This document shows, in pieces, positions 14,115 through 19,810 of a stretch of 19,810 bases of DNA (position 1 is its first letter; every line of letters begins with the position of its first letter). The translations under genes and the position numbers were made by a program. Source of the DNA: Bdellovibrionales bacterium RBG_16_40_8 (GTDB taxonomy: Bacteria > Bdellovibrionota > Bdellovibrionia > Bdellovibrionales > UBA1609); assembly GCA_001769925.1 (NCBI GenBank), contig MEPT01000099.1:15087-34896 (forward strand). Reading direction: 5' to 3'. The notes beneath the pieces were generated by a model. That model was not told the origin of the DNA. It ran no database searches and saw only the letters and a program-made list of their open reading frames with translations.

Positions 14115-15902
14115 ATGAAAAAAAAATATAACGAAAATCATAACAAAAACAAATTACTCAAAATCATATCTCTTCTAGCTACTAGCTTTCTAGTCGCAGC
14201 ATGCGAGAATAATTATATCCCTGAATTTAAGAAAGTTCACCGGGCACCAATGAGTAATGAAGAAGTTGGCGTTATCATATCTGGAATTAGCGAGCGAACT
14301 ATGGGTGATTTATTAAAAAGTAATCCTGACCTAAAAGTTCGCGTAATTAACCCCTCTCACAATCTTTACGAAGTATACGGTGCAAATGAACCAGTACTTA
14401 CAAATTTGATTAACGATACGTCTATTATAGTAGAGAAAAATAGTTATATTGATTTAAAATATACGCTCAGCAAAAAAACTTTTGCTAAGACCTCTACTAA
14501 TCCGTTTGCTGCAGCAATTGAAAAATATCAACGTGTAAAACTTGATGACGCTGCAATGGATTTTCTAAAAAATTGCATTCCTAGCAATCCTGAAAAATCT
14601 CGATTTAACGTTTTAGCTAATCAAGGGCGCGATAAAAAAAACACAGGTATTCTTTTTGAACTAGGACAATCATTAAAATTACAAGCTACAGATACTGCTA
14701 TACCAAAAAAGAGCACTAATAAATTTAAATATATGTGGGTGTTTGCCGCCCCAGAAGACAGTTTACTAGAACCCGCAAAAATTTTTACAGATCACGCCGA
14801 ATACAACCCTGACACAACAGGGGCTTTTACCTATTCAATAGTGGCGAAAGATAATTCAAATGTTTGCTCTCTAGATATTCAGCCGTTTTACGTAACAGCC
14901 AATGACGTATTTAAACCCGAAAGCCCCTTGCCGGATTCATTTGCAGATAGAATAAATCCAGAAACATTTTGGCATGTTTTTCACGTTGGCTCACAAGAAG
15001 GCTGGAATACAGCAACCGGAACTGGAATTGTTATAGGTATTATCGACACCGGGGTTGACTACAATCATCAAGCTCTTTCGTCTAACATCTTTATTAATAA
15101 TAGAGAAATTCCTGCAAATGGCATAGACGATGATGGTAATGGATTTATAGATGACGTTACTGGATATGATTTTGGGTTGGACGACCCCTACCCATTTGAT
15201 GATTTTGGCCATGGCACTCATGTCGCCGGGATTGCTGCTTCAAACATATTTGGCACTGGCCGCAAAGCAAAAATTCTACCCACAAAATTTGGCGGCGGAC
15301 TTGGTTTTGATATAGCCTCAGTAGCAGGAGCTATTAAATACAACACCGATATGGGTGCCAATATTATAAATATGTCTCTAGGATGGAGTCAAAAATACGC
15401 CGTTATGCAAGGGGCTATGAACTACGCGGAGAAAAAAAATGTTTTGATTGTGGTAGCCGCCGGCAATGAGTCATCAGACAACGATTTTGCACCTTCATAC
15501 CCAAGTAGTTACACCAATAACAATGTGATTTCTGTAGCCGCAACCGATGAAAACGACGCACTTACTGAATATTCAAACTTTGGGCAAACAGTGCATATAG
15601 GGGCACCTGGGGGCACAGAGCAAAAACAAATAATTTCTTCTTATAAGAAAAATCCAAGACAAGTGCAGTACGTTGGCTTTGTGGGCACATCTATGGCCTC
15701 ACCTTTGGTGGCGGGTGTTGCTGCACAGGCTTGGAGCGCTAATCCGAATTTAAATGCAGCACAACTGCGCCAGCTACTTCTTGATACAGGTAAATTATCA
15801 AGTGCTTTAACCGGAAAAATTCTTTCAGGCAAAGTAATTGACGCCAAAGCCGCCGTAAAGAAGGCATTGTCGACTAGACCTGAGTCAAGTCCTTTACTCT
15901 GA
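14115..15902 (+). CDS. Subtilisin-like (S8) serine protease, lipoprotein
   Basis: A 595-residue exported protease. The signal peptide ends in LVAAC, so Cys30 is probably lipidated. Residues about 45-115 (VGVIISGISERTMGDLLKSN, then VRVINPSHNLYEVYG) look like an I9-type inhibitor prodomain. A strand-rich insert with two cysteines (154, 251) follows to about 262. The S8 domain has the full triad: Asp311 in GIIDTGVDY, His366 in GHGTHVAG and Ser526 in GTSMASPLVAGVAA, plus oxyanion Asn451 in VAAGNESS. An Asp/Gly-rich NGIDDDGNGFIDDVTGYDFG loop after the Asp motif resembles a calcium-binding insert seen in some S8 proteases. The ATG has GGGGGGAG 4 nt upstream. It probably acts on envelope or external proteins. 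The paralogous tail-anchored pair follows after 54 nt. Confidence 0.93.
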   Translation: MKKKYNENHNKNKLLKIISLLATSFLVAACENNYIPEFKKVHRAPMSNEEVGVIISGISERTMGDLLKSNPDLKVRVINPSHNLYEVYGANEPVLTNLINDTSIIVEKNSYIDLKYTLSKKTFAKTSTNPFAAAIEKYQRVKLDDAAMDFLKNCIPSNPEKSRFNVLANQGRDKKNTGILFELGQSLKLQATDTAIPKKSTNKFKYMWVFAAPEDSLLEPAKIFTDHAEYNPDTTGAFTYSIVAKDNSNVCSLDIQPFYVTANDVFKPESPLPDSFADRINPETFWHVFHVGSQEGWNTATGTGIVIGIIDTGVDYNHQALSSNIFINNREIPANGIDDDGNGFIDDVTGYDFGLDDPYPFDDFGHGTHVAGIAASNIFGTGRKAKILPTKFGGGLGFDIASVAGAIKYNTDMGANIINMSLGWSQKYAVMQGAMNYAEKKNVLIVVAAGNESSDNDFAPSYPSSYTNNNVISVAATDENDALTEYSNFGQTVHIGAPGGTEQKQIISSYKKNPRQVQYVGFVGTSMASPLVAGVAAQAWSANPNLNAAQLRQLLLDTGKLSSALTGKILSGKVIDAKAAVKKALSTRPESSPLL

Positions 15903-15956
15903 TGCTACTTATATATTAATAATTAGTAGATACTGAAGTTCCAGTTGAGGTACTTC

Positions 15957-16703
15957 ATGTTTTTGCGACCGAGTTTAATCCTTCGCTTTTGTGTTAGCAT
16001 ATTTTTACTGACCATATTTTCACTTGCCATATTGTCACATAACGCTGAGGCCAAACTTTTTCAAAATTCTTATGTAAGCTTTGAACTGCCACCAAATTGG
16101 GAGTGTAAACTAGATGGGACCGAATGGGTTTGCGTTAGTAAATTCTCAAAAGATGCAAAAGAAGCTATAATTATACTAACAGCAAAAGAAGTTGGCCCTA
16201 CAGACACCTTCGGAGCGTACGTAACACATTTAAAAACTCCGCGTAACTTGCCTGATAAAACTGGCAAGATGCAACCTTCGCAGGCCTTACATGTAACAAA
16301 ACGCTTAATAAATTCGCATGAATGGGTCGATAGTCTACACTTAGGTAGTGAAATTACTTCTTATTACAGCAGATACTTAGCAACAATTAAACATAGCCTC
16401 GCAATTCTTGTAACTTTTAGTGCACATAAAGAAAGCTACACAAAGTACAGTAGCGATTTTCTTAAAGCTATTGAAACCCTAAGGGTTATAGCCTCAAAGG
16501 ATATACTTGCAGGCTCAGGCTCAGGCTCACAACCGCTAGGCAGCGGTGAGTCAATGGGCATACCCGTAGGAGAAATTGACTCTGGGCTTACGGGCGGCCT
16601 ACCACCTGAACCTAACGTAAATGATATGAAAACAAAACTTTTAGCGCTAGCACTCTTACTAGTAGTTATAGGGATTTATTTATGGCGAAAGAAAAAAAAT
16701 TAA
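15957..16703 (+). CDS. Tail-anchored periplasmic protein, first of a paralogous pair
   Basis: About 248 residues, family not recognised. N-terminal signal segment (LRFCVSIFLLTIFSLAILSH...AEA), a periplasmic domain of about 150 residues, a Gly-Ser-rich linker (AGSGSGSQPLGSG), and a C-terminal transmembrane helix (LLALALLLVVIGIYLW) with a short basic tail (RKKKN). The domain begins SFELPPNWECKLDGTEWVC with a Cys-X8-Cys pair. It carries TPRN, INSHEWVDSLHLGSE, YYSRYLATI and a final AIETLRV that all recur in the next gene. ATG 15957 is preferred over TTG 15945 because GAGG lies 6 nt upstream. The last 22 nt overlap the next gene. No catalytic motif is visible; a membrane-tethered binding or structural role is inferred. 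Confidence 0.78.
   Translation: MFLRPSLILRFCVSIFLLTIFSLAILSHNAEAKLFQNSYVSFELPPNWECKLDGTEWVCVSKFSKDAKEAIIILTAKEVGPTDTFGAYVTHLKTPRNLPDKTGKMQPSQALHVTKRLINSHEWVDSLHLGSEITSYYSRYLATIKHSLAILVTFSAHKESYTKYSSDFLKAIETLRVIASKDILAGSGSGSQPLGSGESMGIPVGEIDSGLTGGLPPEPNVNDMKTKLLALALLLVVIGIYLWRKKKN
16511..16528 (+). repeat. Short in-frame repeat (AGGCTC x3) encoding Gly-Ser
   Basis: Three direct copies of AGGCTC encode the Gly-Ser linker just before the C-terminal membrane helix of the first paralog. Short, in frame, and possibly variable in copy number. Confidence 0.7.
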
Positions 16704-17413
16704 GCGTATTTGTTTTTTTTATTTTTTTGTTTCTTATGCATATTACTGCCAGTGCTAGCGAAACTTCATTTGGACCGCTTAGCTTTGAGCCTCCCGATAA
16801 TTGGAGTTGCGCAGCTAATAGCAATGGATATCGATGCTTAGAAAATATTTCTGGTGAAAAACGAACCTCTATTTTATACATAATATTTAAACCACGAACA
16901 CCAAACGAATCTCTTGACACGATAAAAGATTATCTTTCTCGTCCGCGCGTACTAAATGAAGGAGATACTAAAACTCCGTCCCAAGTGATCGAAGTTAATA
17001 GAGAAACTATTAACGGCATTGTGTGGGTAAAGGCCATACATTTCGGATCCGAAAACTTTAACTCTTATACCCACTATTATGCAACAATTGCTGGGGGCTC
17101 ATCTATACTTGTCGAATTTTTAATTAAAAAGTCAACGTATCAAAAATATCTGCCAATATTTAATAACGCTATAAGTACTCTTAAACTTAATGTTGCACAA
17201 ACCACTGAAGATCTCAGCGCCCCAGCAATAAAATTAGGAGACATAACTGTTGCAGATGGAATTCAAACTATAAACAAAAAAATAGAAATTTTTGGCTATA
17301 AATTATCAAAATTTGTTTTGTATATGGGTGCCGGAATTGTCATTATATTAGTACTATTAATTTTTACGGCATGCGGATGTTCACTCTCGCCAAGTAAATC
17401 TAAAAAAAAATAA
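16682..17413 (+). CDS. Tail-anchored periplasmic protein, second of a paralogous pair
   Basis: A 243-residue paralog of the preceding protein with the same plan: signal segment (LSVFVFFIFLFLMHITASAS), a domain starting SFEPPDNWSCAANSNGYRC with the same Cys-X8-Cys spacing, a shared run through TPSQVIEVNRETINGIVWV, HFGSENFNSYTHYYATI and YQKYLPIFNNAISTLKL, then a C-terminal transmembrane helix (LYMGAGIVIILVLLIFTA) and a Lys-rich tail. The linker differs: no Gly-Ser repeat, and it carries Cys-Gly-Cys just after the helix. The ATG overlaps the first paralog by 22 nt and has AGGGA 7 nt upstream inside that gene. Tandem duplication with divergence is the simplest history. The stop is 7 nt from the convergent M16 gene. 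Confidence 0.78.
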   Translation: MAKEKKLSVFVFFIFLFLMHITASASETSFGPLSFEPPDNWSCAANSNGYRCLENISGEKRTSILYIIFKPRTPNESLDTIKDYLSRPRVLNEGDTKTPSQVIEVNRETINGIVWVKAIHFGSENFNSYTHYYATIAGGSSILVEFLIKKSTYQKYLPIFNNAISTLKLNVAQTTEDLSAPAIKLGDITVADGIQTINKKIEIFGYKLSKFVLYMGAGIVIILVLLIFTACGCSLSPSKSKKK

Positions 17414-17420
17414 TTTAAGA

Positions 17421-18800
17421 TTATAATAGCTCGCGATAATCCTTAATTTCTACGGCACCAATTGGTCGCAATTGATCTATGATTTTATCACGTGGGCCAT
17501 ATATAAATACGCGTAGATTATCAGGATGATAATATTTTTTAATTACCTTATTTACGTCAGTCATAGAAATTTTATCTAAGTTTTTTACATAATCAGTTAA
17601 ATATTCATCAGAAATACCATAAAAACGTAGTGACACAAGCATTTCTGCCCGCTGATCTGGTGTTTCAACACGAGTCGGAAAAGAACCTTTCAAAAACGAA
17701 ATGGCCTCTGAAACTTCTTTTTCTGTAACACCTTTAGAGTAAAAGCTATTTAATACAGAAATCGTTTCATTTATAAGCTCGCCAACTTTTTCGTGACGAG
17801 TACTAGAAGAAATAACAAATGGCCCTACGTCTTGCCGCGCATCGAAAGACGAATAGATGCCATATGTTAACCCCCTTTTAACACGAATTTCACTCATCAA
17901 ACGACTGGTCATACCTCTACCTAGAATATTTTCTGCTACTGATAATGTCTGATAATCGTTAATTTGCCTTTTAACCCCATAATGGCCTAGGCGAATTTCA
18001 GACTGTTTTAAATCGTCGCGATTAACAAGTTGTAAGGATACACCACTAAGTGACCTTAGTGGCGGCATTCTCATTATTTGCATATCACGTGGTTGCCACA
18101 TCGCAAGTTTTGCTTCTAATGATTTTATAAGATCTGCATTAATATCTCCTACAAGTACTAATTGCGCATTGTTGGGTCGATAGTACTTTAGATAATTACG
18201 TATGACATCTCTTTGCCTAAACGATCTAACATCACGAATAGAACCGCTCACACTGCGACCGTAAGGATGAGCACCAAACAACATTTGTGCATAAAGACGA
18301 TCTGCCACATAGGCTGGCTTATCATAGTTTCGCTGAATATCTGCGACCATTTCAGATTTTAAGCGCTCTACTTCACGAATTGAAAACGAAGCCCCTGTTA
18401 TAACTTCAAAAAATAACGAAATTAGCTCATTTTGATGTTCAGACAAACCTGATGTTGAAAAATATGAATAATCATAGCCAACATCAGCACCAAAGCTCGT
18501 ACCCAATTGCCCGAATTCATCAGCAATTTCTGTAGCACTTTTATTTTTTGTGCCTCGCTCAAGAAGACTTGCTGTAATCTCAGCCAGCCCCGATTTACTA
18601 AGCGGATCGTGGCTTGCCCCAGATTTTATCAAAAGACCAATACTTATATACGGCAATGAATGATCTTCAATAAAAAGAACCTTAAGACCATTAGATAACG
18701 TTAGGTCTTTGTAGCTGTTGTTTGTCTTATTAAACGGTGACTTAGTAGTGGTACATGCTGCAAATGTTAAAAAAAGCACCAAGAAAATTATTTTTTTCAT
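17421..18800 (-). CDS. M16 peptidase-family lipoprotein, zinc motif lost (Arg/Tyr-type subunit)
   Basis: A 459-residue M16B-like protein. The signal peptide MKKIIFLVLFLTFAAC gives a lipidated Cys16. The pitrilysin fold is evident, but the place of the HxxEH zinc motif reads KSGLAEITASLLERGT (about 69-84), so both His and the Glu are replaced. It keeps the C-terminal RGLTYGIYSSFDAR motif with the Arg/Tyr pair. In characterised two-subunit M16B enzymes one subunit supplies HxxEH and the other the R/Y pair, and this fits the second role. ATG 18800 has AGGGAG at 18809-18814, 8 nt upstream, inside the partner gene. Only one base separates it from the partner's stop. It acts in the periplasm or at a membrane; substrate unknown. 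Confidence 0.9.
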   Translation of the reverse strand: MKKIIFLVLFLTFAACTTTKSPFNKTNNSYKDLTLSNGLKVLFIEDHSLPYISIGLLIKSGASHDPLSKSGLAEITASLLERGTKNKSATEIADEFGQLGTSFGADVGYDYSYFSTSGLSEHQNELISLFFEVITGASFSIREVERLKSEMVADIQRNYDKPAYVADRLYAQMLFGAHPYGRSVSGSIRDVRSFRQRDVIRNYLKYYRPNNAQLVLVGDINADLIKSLEAKLAMWQPRDMQIMRMPPLRSLSGVSLQLVNRDDLKQSEIRLGHYGVKRQINDYQTLSVAENILGRGMTSRLMSEIRVKRGLTYGIYSSFDARQDVGPFVISSSTRHEKVGELINETISVLNSFYSKGVTEKEVSEAISFLKGSFPTRVETPDQRAEMLVSLRFYGISDEYLTDYVKNLDKISMTDVNKVIKKYYHPDNLRVFIYGPRDKIIDQLRPIGAVEIKDYRELL

Positions 18801-18801
18801 A

Positions 18802-19810
18802 CTATTGTCTCCCTGATCCTTTCTTTGGCACAATTTGTACAATATTTTTTTTGCTGGGTATTATATATGTATTGGCTACACGCCGTATGTCTTCGGCTGT
18901 AACGGCCTCATATTTATCTATATCTTCGAATAATTTTCGATAATCACCAAAAATAATTTCGTTTAGCGCCAATGCCTGGGCTCGTGATGACATGGTTTGC
19001 AACCCACGTATATAACTGAGCTCAACTTGATTTTTAAGTTTTTCAAGCTCTTTTTCTGCAACCAAAATAGTTTTTATTTTTTTAAGCTCGTCATCAAGAA
19101 GGCTTAAGACACGATGAACGCTAACATTAGGCTTTAATGATGCATAAAAACTTAACTCACCAGACAGGTTACTGTTATGGCTTGACATAGAAACCGATGT
19201 GGCAAGCTCATTGTTATAAACTATTCGTTTGTATAATCTACTTGAACTACCCGAACCCATAGCACTAGCTAATAGATCTAGAGCATACACATCACTATGA
19301 TCAACCTTTACGCCAGGGTAAACGACAGCCAACGTCACGCTCTGCACATCTTTTTCTAGCCGTGCCGTTCTTGTCGATTTTTGTTCTGTTTCGCTTTCGA
19401 GCTTAATTTGAGGTAAATCTTGTCGAAATATTGGCTCGTAGTATTTTTCAATAAGTTTTTTTGCCTGTGAAATTGTCACATCACCTGCAATAACCACGAC
19501 CGCATTATTGGGTGCATAATAGCTGTAATAAAAAGATTTAAGTTCATCTATCTTGGTATCATTAAGATCTGCCATATAACCTATCACTGGCCATCGATAT
19601 GAACTTGTTTTGTAAATGGTGGTAGTAATCAGCTCAAACAGTGAACCATAAACACTATTATCGTACCGCATGCGCCTTTCTTCTTTAACAACCTCTCTTT
19701 CACTATCGATCTCGCTAATATCAAAAAGTAAATTTCGCATGCGATCAGATTCAATATCTATTATAAGCTCAAGTTTATCGCTCGGCAAATTGGTGTAATA
19801 TCCGGTGTAA
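18802..19810 (-). CDS. M16 peptidase, zinc-binding-type subunit (5' end outside window)
   Basis: At least 335 residues of an M16 family protease; the gene runs off the right edge, so about the first 100 residues, including the expected HxxEH motif, are not visible. The readable part begins YTGYYTNLPSDKLELIIDIE and continues SDRMRNL, the segment that follows the zinc motif in this family. The third metal ligand is probably the Glu in REVVKEERRMRYDN. NNAVVVIAGDV and a second-domain AVVYPGVKVDHSD region follow. The RGLxY motif is replaced by YNNELATSV, so this is the complementary subunit to the downstream lipoprotein. Stop TAG, one base, then the partner's ATG. Heterodimer formation is inferred from known M16B pairs. 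Confidence 0.9.
   Translation of the reverse strand, partial: YTGYYTNLPSDKLELIIDIESDRMRNLLFDISEIDSEREVVKEERRMRYDNSVYGSLFELITTTIYKTSSYRWPVIGYMADLNDTKIDELKSFYYSYYAPNNAVVVIAGDVTISQAKKLIEKYYEPIFRQDLPQIKLESETEQKSTRTARLEKDVQSVTLAVVYPGVKVDHSDVYALDLLASAMGSGSSSRLYKRIVYNNELATSVSMSSHNSNLSGELSFYASLKPNVSVHRVLSLLDDELKKIKTILVAEKELEKLKNQVELSYIRGLQTMSSRAQALALNEIIFGDYRKLFEDIDKYEAVTAEDIRRVANTYIIPSKKNIVQIVPKKGSGRQ

Noticed and set aside
15903..15956. CTACT...AGTAG repeat as a terminator after the subtilase
   Set aside because: Only five paired bases around a 15-nt AT loop and no T-run; the gap is otherwise featureless.
17402..17424. Hairpin ATAAT-N5-ATTAT plus T-run as a terminator for the M16 gene
   Set aside because: The stem is five A-T pairs only and would barely be stable, although the T-run of eight on the minus strand is real.

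Overview
The window is an AT-rich stretch of a Gram-negative bacterial chromosome, densely packed with genes on both strands. No tRNA, rRNA, IS element, integrase or CRISPR array was seen. There are many exported proteins: lipoproteins, an outer-membrane barrel protein and tail-anchored periplasmic proteins. One lipoprotein has an FQNC-type signal-peptide end, which I recall as common in predatory Bdellovibrio-like bacteria. That, with the mix of proteases, envelope proteins and a scattered core-gene layout, points to the Bdellovibrionota or a related lineage. This assignment is an inference, not something measured.

Layout. 1-1243 (minus): a coupled trio of an SRPBCC-fold protein, a membrane protein of the urate hydroxylase PuuD N-terminal family, and the first 25 codons of a lipoprotein cut by the left edge. 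1321-5530 (plus): a formimidoylglutamase-like ureohydrolase, hisS, a secreted protein with a carboxypeptidase-regulatory-like domain, and a small lipoprotein. 5527-7150 (minus): a membrane-anchored coiled-coil protein with a Pro-Val linker, followed by an exported HEAT-repeat protein. 7249-8610 (plus): dihydroorotase. 8706-11133 (minus): an outer-membrane barrel protein, an RsmB-type rRNA m5C methyltransferase, and the FQNC lipoprotein. 11223-12953 (plus): nusB, an unrecognised 149-residue protein, and the PpsR-type PEP synthase/PPDK regulator. 12966-13868 (minus): a LysR regulator with a perfect dyad upstream. 14115-17413 (plus): a subtilisin-like lipoprotein protease and two tandem paralogous tail-anchored proteins sharing a Cys-X8-Cys motif. 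17421-19810 (minus): a two-subunit M16 peptidase. Its distal lipoprotein subunit has lost the zinc motif but keeps the Arg/Tyr motif, and the proximal subunit is cut by the right edge.

Working together: housekeeping genes (hisS, pyrC, nusB, rsmB-like, ppsR) are interleaved with envelope genes. Several gene pairs are linked by one-base stop/start overlaps. The most exploratory part is 14115-19810, where a lipoprotein subtilase, a duplicated periplasmic tail-anchored family and an M16 heterodimer sit together. Nothing in the sequence proves that they cooperate. Four transcription units without a Shine-Dalgarno sequence have -10-like elements 6-8 nt from the start codon, which suggests leaderless mRNAs.
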